Below are positions 28,494 to 37,931 of a stretch of DNA of 64,000 nt, piece by piece. Positions within the stretch are counted from its first letter, which is position 1; each line of letters starts with the position of its first letter. The notes under the pieces are model-generated. The model ran no database searches, had not been told where the DNA came from, and saw nothing but the letters and a program-made list of their open reading frames with translations. The position numbers were made by a program, and so were the translations under genes. The DNA comes from Enterobacter sp. RHBSTW-00994 (lineage in GTDB: Bacteria; Pseudomonadota; Gammaproteobacteria; Enterobacterales; Enterobacteriaceae): positions 452,588 through 516,587 of the forward strand of contig NZ_CP056199.1 of NCBI RefSeq assembly GCF_013782625.1, read 5' to 3'.

Positions 28494-29450
28494 ATGTGGA
28501 AGCGTTTACTTCTAGTCACAGCAGTTTCGGCAGCCATGTCGTCTATGGTGATGGCTGCACCCTTAACCGTAGGATTTTCGCAGGTAGGCTCGGAGTCAGG
28601 CTGGCGAGCGGCTGAAACCAGCGTTGCGAAAAGCGAAGCTCAAAAACGCGGCATCACGCTGAAAATCGCCGATGGCCAGCAAAAACAAGAGAACCAAATC
28701 AAAGCAGTACGCTCCTTTATCGCTCAGGGTGTCGATGCCATCTTCATCGCCCCTGTGGTAGCAACGGGTTGGGAGCCCGTCCTGAAGGAAGCCAAAGATG
28801 CTGAAATTCCGGTCTTCCTGCTCGATCGTTCCATCGATGTAAAAGACAAATCTCTCTATATGACCACCGTGACCGCTAACAACATTCTTGAGGGGCAGTT
28901 GATTGGTGACTGGCTGGTGAAACAGGTTGATGGCAAGCCGTGTAACGTGGTCGAGCTGCAAGGTACGGTAGGGGCGAGCGTGGCCATCGACCGTAAAAAA
29001 GGGTTTGCTGAGGCTATCGCCAACGCGCCAAACATCAAAATCATCCGCTCTCAGTCCGGTGACTTTACCCGCAGTAAGGGCAAAGAAGTCATGGAAAGCT
29101 TTATCAAGGCTGAAAACAACGGCAAGAACATCTGTATGGTTTACGCCCATAACGACGACATGGTGATCGGGGCGATTCAGGCCATTAAAGAGGCGGGTCT
29201 GAAGCCGGGCAAAGATATCCTCACCGGCTCTATCGACGGCGTACCGGATATCTATAAAGCGATGATGGCAGGTGAAGCGAACGCCAGCGTAGAGCTGACT
29301 CCAGACATGGCTGGCCCGGCGTTTGATGCACTCGAAAAGTACAAAAAAGACGGCACGCTGCCTGAGAAACTGACTATCACCAAATCCACACTCTATCTGC
29401 CTGATACCGCGAAAGAAGAGTTAGAGAAGAAGAAAAACATGGGCTACTGA
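28494..29450 (+). CDS. ytfQ: Galactofuranose ABC transporter, periplasmic substrate-binding protein
   Basis: A 318-residue periplasmic sugar-binding protein of the RbsB/MglB class. Signal peptide MWKRLLLVTAVSAAMSSMVMA, then the two-lobe type I fold with VGFSQVGSESGWRAAET near the start and DRSIDV, AHNDDM, SIDGVPD in the cleft-forming parts. E. coli YtfQ binds galactofuranose. It is the first gene of ytfQRT-yjfF; ATG 28494 begins the signal peptide, with GAGGA upstream. A G-rich palindrome separates it from ytfR. Confidence 0.96.
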   Translation: MWKRLLLVTAVSAAMSSMVMAAPLTVGFSQVGSESGWRAAETSVAKSEAQKRGITLKIADGQQKQENQIKAVRSFIAQGVDAIFIAPVVATGWEPVLKEAKDAEIPVFLLDRSIDVKDKSLYMTTVTANNILEGQLIGDWLVKQVDGKPCNVVELQGTVGASVAIDRKKGFAEAIANAPNIKIIRSQSGDFTRSKGKEVMESFIKAENNGKNICMVYAHNDDMVIGAIQAIKEAGLKPGKDILTGSIDGVPDIYKAMMAGEANASVELTPDMAGPAFDALEKYKKDGTLPEKLTITKSTLYLPDTAKEELEKKKNMGY

Positions 29451-29457
29451 TGCCCGT

Positions 29458-29496
29458 CCCCCTCTCCCCTTTGGGGAGAGGGTCAGGGTGAGGGGG
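29458..29496. repeat. G-rich palindromic repeat in ytfQ-ytfR gap
   Basis: CCTCTCCCC-TTT-GGGGAGAGG hairpin followed by GTCAGGGTGAGGGGG. The same element recurs near 37832-37914. Here it fills the gap between the binding-protein and ATPase genes, and its GAGGGGG end is the ribosome site of ytfR. Confidence 0.8.
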
Positions 29497-29501
29497 ACGT
29501 T

Positions 29502-31004
29502 ATGACCACAGAACAACACCAGGAGATCCTCCGCACAGAAGGATTAAGCAAATTTTTCCCCGGCGTGAAGGCGCTGGATAACGTCGATTTCAGTCTGCGA
29601 CGTGGTGAAATCATGGCGTTGCTCGGAGAAAATGGTGCGGGGAAATCGACGCTCATCAAAGCATTAACCGGCGTCTACCATGCCGATCGCGGCACGATCT
29701 GGCTTGAGGGCCAGGCAATTTCGCCCAAAAACACCGCCCATGCCCAGCAGTTAGGCATCGGGACGGTCTATCAGGAAGTGAACCTGCTGCCGAATATGTC
29801 AGTAGCGGATAATCTGTTCATTGGCCGCGAACCGAAGCGATTTGGCTTGATCCATCGCAAAGAGATGGAAGCGCTGGCGACGCAGTTGATGGCCTCTTAT
29901 GGTTTTTCGCTGGATGTGCGCGAACCGCTCAACCGCTTCTCTGTGGCGATGCAGCAGATTGTCGCTATTTGTCGCGCCATCGATCTCTCGGCGAAGGTGT
30001 TGATCCTGGATGAGCCAACTGCCAGTCTCGATACCCAGGAAGTTGAGATGCTCTTCACCCTGATGCGTCAGTTGCGTGACCAGGGCGTGAGCTTGATCTT
30101 CGTGACCCATTTTCTCGATCAGGTGTATGAGGTCAGCGATCGTATTACTGTGCTGCGTAATGGCGGCTTTGTGGGCTGCCGTGAAACCCGCGAGTTGCCG
30201 CAAATTGAGCTGGTGAAAATGATGCTGGGTCGTGAACTGGATACCCATGCGCTTCAGCGAGCCGGTCGCACGTTATTAAGTGATAAGCCGGTCGCGGCAT
30301 TCAGTGACTTCGGTAAAAAAGGGGTCATCTCTCCCTTCAGTCTGGAGGTTCGTCCCGGCGAGATTGTGGGCCTGGCCGGATTGTTAGGGTCAGGGCGCAC
30401 CGAAACTGCCGAGGTGATCTTCGGGATCAAGCCTGCCGACAGCGGTCGCGCGTTAATTAGAGGCAAGCCGCAAACCCTGCGTTCACCTCATCAGGCATCC
30501 TGTCTTGGTGTGGGTTTTTGCCCGGAAGATCGTAAAACGGACGGCATCATTGCCGCCGCGTCGGTGCGGGAAAATATCATTCTGGCCTTACAGGCGCAGC
30601 GTGGATGGTTAAGACCGATCCCCCGCAAGGAGCAGAATGCCATTGCCGAGCGTTTTATTCGTCAGCTCGGTATTCGCACGCCGAGCGCGGAACAACCCAT
30701 TGAGTTTCTCTCCGGTGGTAACCAGCAGAAGGTGCTGCTTTCCCGCTGGCTGCTGACCAAACCCCAGTTTCTGATCCTTGATGAGCCTACGCGCGGTATC
30801 GATGTGGGCGCGCATGCAGAGATCATCAGGCTCATTGAAACCTTGTGCGCCGATGGGCTGGCGTTATTGGTCATCTCTTCCGAACTTGAAGAGCTGGTTG
30901 GCTATGCCGATCGCGTCATTATTATGCGCGATCGCAAGCAGGTGGCAGAGATCCCGCTGGATAAACTGTCTGTTCCGGCGATCATGAATGCCATTGCGGC
31001 ATAA
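29502..31004 (+). CDS. ytfR: Galactofuranose ABC transporter, ATP-binding protein
   Basis: A 500-residue protein with two fused nucleotide-binding domains, as in RbsA and MglA. The first has Walker A GENGAGKST at 42-50 and Walker B VLILDEPTASLD; the second has a degenerate Walker A (GLLGSGRTE), the signature LSGGNQQKV and Walker B FLILDEPTRGID. It powers sugar import with YtfT and YjfF. ATG 29502 follows the repeat-derived GAGGGGG site. Confidence 0.96.
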   Translation: MTTEQHQEILRTEGLSKFFPGVKALDNVDFSLRRGEIMALLGENGAGKSTLIKALTGVYHADRGTIWLEGQAISPKNTAHAQQLGIGTVYQEVNLLPNMSVADNLFIGREPKRFGLIHRKEMEALATQLMASYGFSLDVREPLNRFSVAMQQIVAICRAIDLSAKVLILDEPTASLDTQEVEMLFTLMRQLRDQGVSLIFVTHFLDQVYEVSDRITVLRNGGFVGCRETRELPQIELVKMMLGRELDTHALQRAGRTLLSDKPVAAFSDFGKKGVISPFSLEVRPGEIVGLAGLLGSGRTETAEVIFGIKPADSGRALIRGKPQTLRSPHQASCLGVGFCPEDRKTDGIIAAASVRENIILALQAQRGWLRPIPRKEQNAIAERFIRQLGIRTPSAEQPIEFLSGGNQQKVLLSRWLLTKPQFLILDEPTRGIDVGAHAEIIRLIETLCADGLALLVISSELEELVGYADRVIIMRDRKQVAEIPLDKLSVPAIMNAIAA

Positions 31005-31014
31005 GGAGTACCGC

Positions 31015-32040
31015 GTGATGCCCCGTTCTCTTCCCCAGACTGGAGAGTCAAAGCGCCGCTTTAACTGGCCGACCGGCACGCCGCAGATCGCGGCGCTCTT
31101 GCTGGTGCTGCTGGTGGATAGCCTTGTCGCGCCACATTTCTTCCAGATTATTGTGCAGGATGGCCGCCTGTTTGGCAGCCCGATCGACATCTTAAACCGC
31201 GCTGCACCTGTCGCGCTGCTGGCAATAGGTATGACGCTGGTGATTGCGACGGGTGGGATCGACCTCTCCGTTGGCGCGGTGATGGCCATCTCTGGTGCGA
31301 CGGCCGCGTCGATGACCGTGGCCGGGCACAGTTTGCCAGTGGTTCTGCTGGCCGCGTTAGGAACCGGTGTGCTGGCCGGATTATGGAACGGCATTCTGGT
31401 GGCGATACTTAAGATCCAGCCGTTTGTCGCAACGCTGATTCTGATGGTGGCCGGTCGCGGAGTGGCGCAATTGATCACCTCCGGGCAGATTGTCACCTTC
31501 GATTCTCCCAGCCTTGCGTGGATCGGCAGCGGCAAGCTGTTCTTCTTCCCCACACCGGTCATTATTGCCCTGGTGACGCTGCTGGTGTTCTGGCTTTTCA
31601 CCCGCAAAACGGCGCTCGGCATGTTTATTGAAGCCGTAGGGATCAACATTCGGGCTGCAAGAAATGCCGGGGTGAATACCCGTCTGATGGTCATGCTGAC
31701 CTATGTGCTCAGCGGTGTGTGTGCTGCCATTGCCGGTGTGATCGTTGCGGCAGATATTCGCGGTGCGGATGCCAATAACGCCGGATTATGGCTGGAGCTG
31801 GATGCGATCCTGGCGGTGGTGATTGGCGGCGGCTCGCTGATGGGAGGCCGCTTCAACCTGCTGTTGTCGGTGATGGGGGCACTCATTATCCAGGGGATGA
31901 ACACGGGCATTTTGCTTTCCGGCTTCCAGCCAGAGCTGAACCAGGTGGTTAAGGCCGTTGTGGTGCTGATTGTGCTCATCGTCCAGTCGCCGCGGTTTAT
32001 CAGCCTCATCAAGGGGATTCGTGGTCATGATAAAACGTAA
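31015..32040 (+). CDS. ytfT: Galactofuranose ABC transporter, permease YtfT
   Basis: A 341-residue inner-membrane permease (E. coli 341) of the ribose/galactose type with about ten hydrophobic segments and the cytoplasmic-loop signature GIDLSVGAVMA. GTG 31015 followed by ATG 31018 reproduces the E. coli start (MMP...); AAGGAG lies at 31003-31008. It pairs with YjfF to form a heterodimeric channel. The end overlaps yjfF by 14 bp. Confidence 0.95.
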   Translation: MMPRSLPQTGESKRRFNWPTGTPQIAALLLVLLVDSLVAPHFFQIIVQDGRLFGSPIDILNRAAPVALLAIGMTLVIATGGIDLSVGAVMAISGATAASMTVAGHSLPVVLLAALGTGVLAGLWNGILVAILKIQPFVATLILMVAGRGVAQLITSGQIVTFDSPSLAWIGSGKLFFFPTPVIIALVTLLVFWLFTRKTALGMFIEAVGINIRAARNAGVNTRLMVMLTYVLSGVCAAIAGVIVAADIRGADANNAGLWLELDAILAVVIGGGSLMGGRFNLLLSVMGALIIQGMNTGILLSGFQPELNQVVKAVVVLIVLIVQSPRFISLIKGIRGHDKT

Positions 32041-33028
32041 TTTGCCATTAATGATTACGCTGGGCGTGTTTGTGCTGGGCTATCTCTATTGCCTGACGCA
32101 GTTCCCCGGTTTTGCTTCTACGCGCGTCATCTGCAATATCCTGACGGATAACGCCTTTTTAGGCATTATCGCCGTTGGGATGACCTTCGTGATCCTCTCC
32201 GGCGGGATAGATCTCTCCGTGGGCTCTGTGATCGCCTTTACCGGCGTATTTCTGGCGAAAGCGATTGGTTTCTGGGGGATCTCGCCGCTGCTGGCCTTCC
32301 CACTGGTGTTAGCGATGGGCTGCGCATTCGGCGCGTTTATGGGGTTGTTGATCGATGCCCTGAAGATCCCGGCGTTTATCATCACGCTGGCGGGGATGTT
32401 CTTTCTGCGTGGCGTGAGCTACCTGGTTTCGGAGGAATCGATACCGATCAACCATCCCATTTACGACACGCTCTCAAGCCTGGCCTGGAAAATCCCTGGT
32501 GGCGGTCGGTTAAGTGCGATGGGGCTGCTGATGCTCGGTGTCGTGATCATCGGTATTTTTCTCGCGCACCGTACCCGGTTTGGTAATCAGGTTTATGCCA
32601 TTGGCGGCAGTGCGACCTCGGCAAGCCTGATGGGGATCTCTACCCGCAGTACGACGATCCGCATTTATATGCTTTCGACCGGGCTGGCGACGCTGGCGGG
32701 TATTGTGTTCTCCATTTATACCCAGGCGGGCTATGCGCTGGCGGGTGTTGGGGTCGAACTGGATGCCATCGCATCGGTGGTGATCGGCGGGACGCTGCTC
32801 AGCGGGGGGGTAGGAACGGTGCTGGGCACGCTGTTTGGCGTGGCGATCCAGGGGCTGATCCAGACCTACATTAACTTCGACGGAACGCTCAGTTCGTGGT
32901 GGACGAAAATTGCCATTGGCATTCTGCTGTTCATTTTTATTGCGCTGCAGCGAGGTCTGACGGTGCTTTGGGAGAACCGCCAAAGCTCGCCTGTTACACG
33001 CGTCAGCACATCAGCAACAAAGTTATAA
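32027..33028 (+). CDS. yjfF: Galactofuranose ABC transporter, permease YjfF
   Basis: A 333-residue permease paralogous to YtfT, with GIDLSVGSVIA and GGTLLSGGVGTVLGTL. Start ATG 32027 lies inside the end of ytfT, so the two permeases are translationally coupled. Last gene of the transporter operon; a sigma-28-driven chemoreceptor gene follows 93 bp downstream. Confidence 0.95.
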   Translation: MIKRNLPLMITLGVFVLGYLYCLTQFPGFASTRVICNILTDNAFLGIIAVGMTFVILSGGIDLSVGSVIAFTGVFLAKAIGFWGISPLLAFPLVLAMGCAFGAFMGLLIDALKIPAFIITLAGMFFLRGVSYLVSEESIPINHPIYDTLSSLAWKIPGGGRLSAMGLLMLGVVIIGIFLAHRTRFGNQVYAIGGSATSASLMGISTRSTTIRIYMLSTGLATLAGIVFSIYTQAGYALAGVGVELDAIASVVIGGTLLSGGVGTVLGTLFGVAIQGLIQTYINFDGTLSSWWTKIAIGILLFIFIALQRGLTVLWENRQSSPVTRVSTSATKL

Positions 33029-33050
33029 CACCATGAATTTGCTTAAAGTC

Positions 33051-33077
33051 TAAACATTTTCCGGTAGCGGCCGATAC
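33051..33077 (+). promoter_or_regulatory. Sigma-28 promoter of third chemoreceptor gene
   Basis: TAAA (33051-33054), 15 bp, GCCGATAC (33070-33077): seven of eight in the -10 and perfect -35 and spacing. It separates the receptor from the sugar-transporter operon transcriptionally. Confidence 0.9.
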
Positions 33078-33121
33078 TCTTTTTTTATGCCCAGAAATAT
33101 CTCGCTACCGGAAATAACATC

Positions 33122-34690
33122 ATGCTTAAAACGCTATCGATTCGTACCGGCTTGCTTTCGTTACTGGCCGTTATGACCCTTCTGCTGCTGATTGTCAGCG
33201 GCATTGGCATTTATGCCCTCACACAGAGTTCTTCCTCACTCCAGCGCATCAATCACCTTCAGGGTGAGCAAATGGTGCAGCTGAATTCTGGCTATACGTT
33301 GATCCTGCGCGCGCGCAATGAAGCGGGTCAGGCCGTTCGTATGATGGAGATCGGCATGCTGGACGATGCCGCCAAATCCGTTAAAAACATTAATCAGGAA
33401 GTTGCTCAGGCGCAGAAAACGCTGAAAGGTGTGATTGATGGCGGTGTTGCGGATACGGAGGGGCAGCAACTGCTGGGCAAGGTTGCGACCAGCTTTGCGG
33501 CGTATAACGAGCAGGGGATCAATCCAATGCTTACCGCTCTGAATCAGCAAAGTGCTGATAGCTATTACGATCTGCTGGAGAACAAGCTGATCCCGGTGGC
33601 GAAACAGTTTGATAATGATATGCAGACGTTCCAGGCGTGGAGTGAAGCGCGTGGTAAGGCGGAAGTGAGCGCCGTGCAGTCGAGCAAAACTCGCGTGCTG
33701 ATCCTGATTATCGTCGCGGCGTTGTTGACGGCGGGGATTATTGTGCTGGCCTGGCTGGTGCTGCGCCATATGCTGCTCAAGCCCCTGTCGGACTCGATTT
33801 CACAGCTGGAGCACGTTGCCGCAGGTGACTTAACGCACACCCTGAATGCCCCTGCGAGCCAGGAGTTCAACCGTCTGAACACGGCGATTGAGGAGATGCG
33901 TCAGTCATTGATGAATTCGGTGTTGCGCGTGCGCGATGCCAGTTCTCAGATTGATACCGGCAGCCGGGAACTGACTGCTGGCAATATCAACCTTGCCCAG
34001 CGGACGGAATCTACGGCGACATCACTGGAGCAGACGGCGGCCAGCATGGAAGAGATTACCGCCACGGTGAAACAAAACGCGGATAACGCCGAGCAGGCGC
34101 ATCAGATGGCGAAGTCGGTTTCCGACACCGCCGATCACGGTAGCGAAATGGTTTGCTACGTGATTGAGAAAATGCGCGATATCTCCGGTAGCTCTGCGCG
34201 TATTGCCGACATCCTGAGCGTTATCGACGGTATCGCCTTCCAGACCAATATCCTTGCACTCAACGCCTCCGTTGAAGCGGCACGTGCGGGTGAGCAGGGG
34301 CGCGGCTTTGCGGTTGTTGCCGGGGAAGTTCGCAATCTGGCCAGCCGAAGTGCCGATGCAGCGAAAGAGATCCGCACACTGATCAGCGATTCTCAAACCC
34401 ACGTGAATGAAGGTAGCGAACTCGCACAGCAGGCGGGTGAAACGATGGATGAAATTGCGACCGAAGTGCTGCGCATGACCAAACTGATGCGTGAGATCGC
34501 CACGGCATCGCAGGAACAAAGCCGGGGTATTGAGCAGGTGAATATCGCTGTGAATCAGATGGACGAAACCGCACAGCAAAATGCGGCGCTGGTACAACAG
34601 TCTTCAGCTGCAACGCGTTCGCTCGAAGATCAGTCACGCGAACTGATGGAAGCTATGTCATCCTTCAAGCTGACGGCACAATCTGCCTGA
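33122..34690 (+). CDS. Methyl-accepting chemotaxis protein, third copy
   Basis: A 522-residue chemoreceptor: TM1 about 10-32, sensor of about 155 residues, TM2 about 193-215, HAMP, and a signalling domain with the tip [23 protein letters not shown]. No NWETF tail. The sensor shows QMVQLNSGYTLILRARNEAGQA, a helical-bundle pattern without the Tsr/Tar arginine triad. It directly follows the galactofuranose importer; Trg-type receptors sense sugar-binding proteins, so YtfQ is a candidate partner, though this is only positional inference. Confidence 0.94.
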   Translation: MLKTLSIRTGLLSLLAVMTLLLLIVSGIGIYALTQSSSSLQRINHLQGEQMVQLNSGYTLILRARNEAGQAVRMMEIGMLDDAAKSVKNINQEVAQAQKTLKGVIDGGVADTEGQQLLGKVATSFAAYNEQGINPMLTALNQQSADSYYDLLENKLIPVAKQFDNDMQTFQAWSEARGKAEVSAVQSSKTRVLILIIVAALLTAGIIVLAWLVLRHMLLKPLSDSISQLEHVAAGDLTHTLNAPASQEFNRLNTAIEEMRQSLMNSVLRVRDASSQIDTGSRELTAGNINLAQRTESTATSLEQTAASMEEITATVKQNADNAEQAHQMAKSVSDTADHGSEMVCYVIEKMRDISGSSARIADILSVIDGIAFQTNILALNASVEAARAGEQGRGFAVVAGEVRNLASRSADAAKEIRTLISDSQTHVNEGSELAQQAGETMDEIATEVLRMTKLMREIATASQEQSRGIEQVNIAVNQMDETAQQNAALVQQSSAATRSLEDQSRELMEAMSSFKLTAQSA

Positions 34691-34700
34691 CGGTAATAGC

Positions 34701-34759
34701 AACCCCTGTGGCGTTACCGACCAGGGGTTATATCGGTGCAGAATTCACTGCACCGATAT
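34701..34759. terminator. Two adjoining hairpins between convergent genes
   Basis: AACCCCTG (34701-34708)/CAGGGGTT (34722-34729) is followed at once by ATATCGGTGCAG (34730-34741)/CTGCACCGATAT (34748-34759), a perfect 12-6-12 repeat. Neither has a clear T-run. The second covers the last codons of the LysR-like gene. Confidence 0.55.
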
Positions 34760-35021
34760 TGTCATGAATATCGCCCATTAATATTTCCAGCGAGTGGGTT
34801 AAGGCCAGTGCTTTATCGGTAGGCTCCAGGTATAAACCTTTACGAAGAAATAGCGGCTCGTCAAAGAGCTGATTAAAGCGTTTTAATGCAAGACTCACCG
34901 CCGGACGCGACATCTCCAGTCGTACTGAGGCTTTGGCCATACTGCCGCATCTCACCACTTCAATAAAAACAGGAATAAGATTTAAGTCGATACCGGTATT
35001 TGCACGGGAAAAGTTTTTCAT
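34728..35021 (-). CDS. LysR-type HTH-only small protein
   Basis: A 97-residue protein that is just the LysR DNA-binding domain: DLNLIPVFIEVVRCGSMAKASVRLEMSRPAVSLALKRFNQLFDEPLFLR, then a linker helix to about residue 85. A full LysR protein has about 300 residues; the effector domain is missing and no remnant frame lies downstream, because the next gene ends 37 bp away. It is either a truncated regulator or a genuine single-domain DNA-binding protein. ATG 35021 is chosen; a GTG one codon earlier is possible. The ribosome site is weak. Confidence 0.65.
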   Translation of the reverse strand: MKNFSRANTGIDLNLIPVFIEVVRCGSMAKASVRLEMSRPAVSLALKRFNQLFDEPLFLRKGLYLEPTDKALALTHSLEILMGDIHDNIGAVNSAPI

Positions 35022-35132
35022 CACGATTATGCTCAGCGAAATATTTAAGAAACTGTTCAGAAATAATGCGTGAGTGAGTCGAGATATTAAAGCGCGATTT
35101 TTATATTCATTTATACGTTAAAATATATAAAT

Positions 35133-35157
35133 GAAAAGGGAGCCAGACTGGCTCCCT
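35133..35157 (-). terminator. Terminator of fbp
   Basis: On the minus strand stem AGGGAGCCA/TGGCTCCCT (35157-35149 with 35145-35137), loop of 3, then four U. It lies about 100 bp after fbp; the DNA between holds nothing recognisable. Confidence 0.82.
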
Positions 35158-35254
35158 CTCTTTTACCAAGCCCAGTTACAGCGTTATCACTGTTTCCGGG
35201 GATTCATTCGTTTACCGCTTTGACGCAGCCTGAATGAGGTTGTGCTGGTGTTCG

Positions 35255-36253
35255 TCATGCGTCGGGGAATTCGCGGATGAAGCGTTCAACGTCTTCAACC
35301 ATATGATCATTACCCACAAAGAACGAACGGCGCTGGTGCAGGCTTTCCGGAGTGATATCCAGAATACGCTCTTTACCATCACTGGCTTTACCGCCGGCCT
35401 GTTCAGCCAGGAACGCCATCGGATTGCACTCGTACAGCAAACGCAGTTTCCCTTCCGGGTGGCTGGCGGTGCTTGGATAGAGGTAAATGCCACCTTTCAA
35501 CAGGTTACGATGGAAGTCTGCCACCAGAGAACCGATATAACGGGAGGTATACGGGCGCTGGGTGGATTTATCTTCTTCCTGGCAGAATTTGATGTACTTC
35601 TTCACACCATTCGGGAACTTGATGTAGTTGCCTTCATTGATGGAGTAAGTGCTGCCTTTCTGCGGATAACGCATACGCTCCTGGCAAAGGCAGAAGACCC
35701 CCAGTGACGGATCGTAGGTAAAGGCATGCACGCCGCACCCGGTGGTATAAACCAGCATGGTGGACGAACCATACACGACGTATCCGGCAGCAACTTGTTT
35801 GCTGCCCGGTTGCAGGAAATCTTCTTCAGTAACCGGTGTGCCAACAGGTGTGACGCGACGATAAATGGAGAAAATTGTGCCGACAGAAACGTTAACGTCG
35901 ATGTTAGAGGAGCCATCCAGCGGGTCCATCAGTACAACGTATTTTGCGTGTTCGCAGCCTTCGAAAACGACAATTTCATCTTCTTCTTCAGAGGCGATAC
36001 CCGCAACGATGTCGCGTGCGCGCAGTGCAGCTTTCAGTTTTTCATTCGCGAACAGGTCGAGTTTTTGTTGCACCTCGCCCTGAACGTTTTCGGCACCGCT
36101 TGCACCCAGGATATCGACCAGACCGGCCTTGTTGATATCACGGTGGATGATCTTAGCGCCCAGCTTTATTGCCGACAGCAAAGCAGTGAGCTCACCCGTA
36201 GCATGAGAAAACTCGTGCTGCTTTTCGACAATAAATTCACCTAACGTTTTCAT
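35255..36253 (-). CDS. fbp: Fructose-1,6-bisphosphatase class I
   Basis: A 332-residue enzyme (E. coli 332). The metal site includes EEEDE near 97-101 and [11 protein letters not shown]. It removes the 1-phosphate of fructose-1,6-bisphosphate in gluconeogenesis. ATG 36253 gives the family N-terminus MKTLGEFIV; the upstream in-frame extension has no support. Divergent from mpl, as in E. coli. Confidence 0.97.
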   Translation of the reverse strand: MKTLGEFIVEKQHEFSHATGELTALLSAIKLGAKIIHRDINKAGLVDILGASGAENVQGEVQQKLDLFANEKLKAALRARDIVAGIASEEEDEIVVFEGCEHAKYVVLMDPLDGSSNIDVNVSVGTIFSIYRRVTPVGTPVTEEDFLQPGSKQVAAGYVVYGSSTMLVYTTGCGVHAFTYDPSLGVFCLCQERMRYPQKGSTYSINEGNYIKFPNGVKKYIKFCQEEDKSTQRPYTSRYIGSLVADFHRNLLKGGIYLYPSTASHPEGKLRLLYECNPMAFLAEQAGGKASDGKERILDITPESLHQRRSFFVGNDHMVEDVERFIREFPDA

Positions 36254-36452
36254 AACACTTTCCCTGCATTTTATGTTGAGTAAAGCGATCGTATGTTCAG
36301 TAAAACGGCTGACGTCCAACAATCTTAACAAACATTCAAATATTAGCGCAGAGGTGAATCGCGCCAGCAAAATACGGATTTACCTGAAATGCGTTTCGCT
36401 GCCGCTGACATGTGAGTAAAATGTGCACCACATTGAAGAGGGATAGTGACGT

Positions 36453-37829
36453 ATGCGCATTCATATATTGGGGATTTGTGGCACTTTCATGGGCGGGCTG
36501 GCAATGCTGGCGCGCTCTCTGGGCCATGAAGTGACAGGTTCGGACGCCAATGTGTATCCACCGATGAGCACGCTTCTGGAGAAGCAAGGGATCGCCCTTA
36601 TTCAGGGATATGATGCCAGCCAACTGGATCCGCAGCCGGATCTGGTCATCATTGGCAACGCCATGACCCGAGGCAATCCGTGTGTTGAAGCGGTCCTGGA
36701 ACGCAACATTCCGTACATGTCTGGCCCACAGTGGTTGCATGATTTCGTGCTGCGTGACCGCTGGGTGCTGGCGGTTGCCGGTACGCACGGCAAAACCACT
36801 ACCGCCGGTATGGCAACCTGGATCCTGGAAGCCTGTGGCTACAAGCCCGGCTTTGTGATTGGCGGTGTGCCGGGCAATTTCGACGTTTCTGCACGTCTGG
36901 GCGATAGCCCGTTCTTTGTGATCGAAGCTGACGAGTACGACTGTGCGTTCTTTGATAAGCGCTCCAAGTTTGTTCACTACTGCCCGCGTACGCTGGTCCT
37001 CAACAACCTTGAGTTTGATCACGCCGATATCTTTGACGACCTGAAAGCCATCCAGAAACAGTTCCACCATCTGGTGCGAATTGTTCCGGGCCAGGGTCGC
37101 ATCATCCTGCCGGAGAACGATATTAACCTGAAGCAGACGATGGCGATGGGGTGCTGGAGCGAGCAGGAGCTGGTGGGTGAACAAGGTCACTGGCACGCGA
37201 GAAAACTCAATACGGATGCCTCTGAGTGGGAAGTGCTGCTCGATGGCGAAAAAGTAGGTGAGGTGAAGTGGGGCCTGGTCGGCGAGCACAACATGCACAA
37301 TGGCCTGATGGCGATTGCAGCCGCGCGTCATGTCGGGGTTCAACCTGCGGATGCGGCCGACGCGCTGGGGTCATTTGTGAATGCCCGCCGCCGTCTGGAG
37401 CTGCGTGGCGAGGCCAACGGCGTGACGGTGTTTGATGACTTTGCGCATCACCCAACCGCGATCCTCGCAACGCTTGCCGCCCTGCGCGGTAAAGTGGGTG
37501 GAACCGCACGCATTCTGGCGGTACTGGAGCCTCGCTCAAACACCATGAAGATGGGGATCTGCAAAGACGATCTCGCCCCGTCTTTAGGGCGTGCAGACGA
37601 AGTGTTCCTGTTGCAACCGCAGCATATTCCGTGGCAAGTCGCTGAAGTCGCAGAGGCGTGCGTCCAGCCAGCACACTGGAGTGCAGACGTGGATACGTTA
37701 GCGGATATGGTGGTGAAAACGGCTCAGCCAGGCGATCACATACTGGTTATGAGCAACGGTGGTTTTGGTGGTATTCATCAAAAACTGCTGGATGGCCTGG
37801 CGAAGAAAGCCGAGGCCGCCGCAGAGTAA
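36453..37829 (+). CDS. mpl: UDP-MurNAc:L-Ala-gamma-D-Glu-meso-DAP ligase Mpl
   Basis: A 458-residue Mur ligase (E. coli 457). ATP-binding loop AGTHGKTTT at about 108-116, FVIEADEYDCAFFDKRSKF, and the C-terminal domain with DDFAHHPTA and EPRSNTMK. It attaches the recycled murein tripeptide directly to UDP-MurNAc. Cytoplasmic. The gap to darP is filled by a paired palindromic repeat. Confidence 0.97.
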   Translation: MRIHILGICGTFMGGLAMLARSLGHEVTGSDANVYPPMSTLLEKQGIALIQGYDASQLDPQPDLVIIGNAMTRGNPCVEAVLERNIPYMSGPQWLHDFVLRDRWVLAVAGTHGKTTTAGMATWILEACGYKPGFVIGGVPGNFDVSARLGDSPFFVIEADEYDCAFFDKRSKFVHYCPRTLVLNNLEFDHADIFDDLKAIQKQFHHLVRIVPGQGRIILPENDINLKQTMAMGCWSEQELVGEQGHWHARKLNTDASEWEVLLDGEKVGEVKWGLVGEHNMHNGLMAIAAARHVGVQPADAADALGSFVNARRRLELRGEANGVTVFDDFAHHPTAILATLAALRGKVGGTARILAVLEPRSNTMKMGICKDDLAPSLGRADEVFLLQPQHIPWQVAEVAEACVQPAHWSADVDTLADMVVKTAQPGDHILVMSNGGFGGIHQKLLDGLAKKAEAAAE

Positions 37830-37831
37830 TT

Positions 37832-37914
37832 CCCTCACCCTGACCCTCTCCCCAAAGGGGCGAGGGAAATTGAACACTCTCTCCCCTTTGGGGAGAGGGC
37901 TGTGGGTGAGGGGG
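37832..37914. repeat. Inverted pair of G-rich palindromic repeats between mpl and darP
   Basis: Left unit CCCTCACCCTGA then CCTCTCCCC-AAA-GGGG; right unit CCCC-TTT-GGGGAGAGGG then GGGTGAGGGGG. The two units are head to head and could form one long stem. Same family as the element at 29458-29496. It sits between convergent stop codons. Confidence 0.85.
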
Positions 37915-37931
37915 AACAGGCGTTCCCGACC

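Noticed and set aside
36336..37343. 335-codon frame antisense to mpl
   Set aside because: Shadow of the well-conserved mpl coding sequence, without ribosome site.
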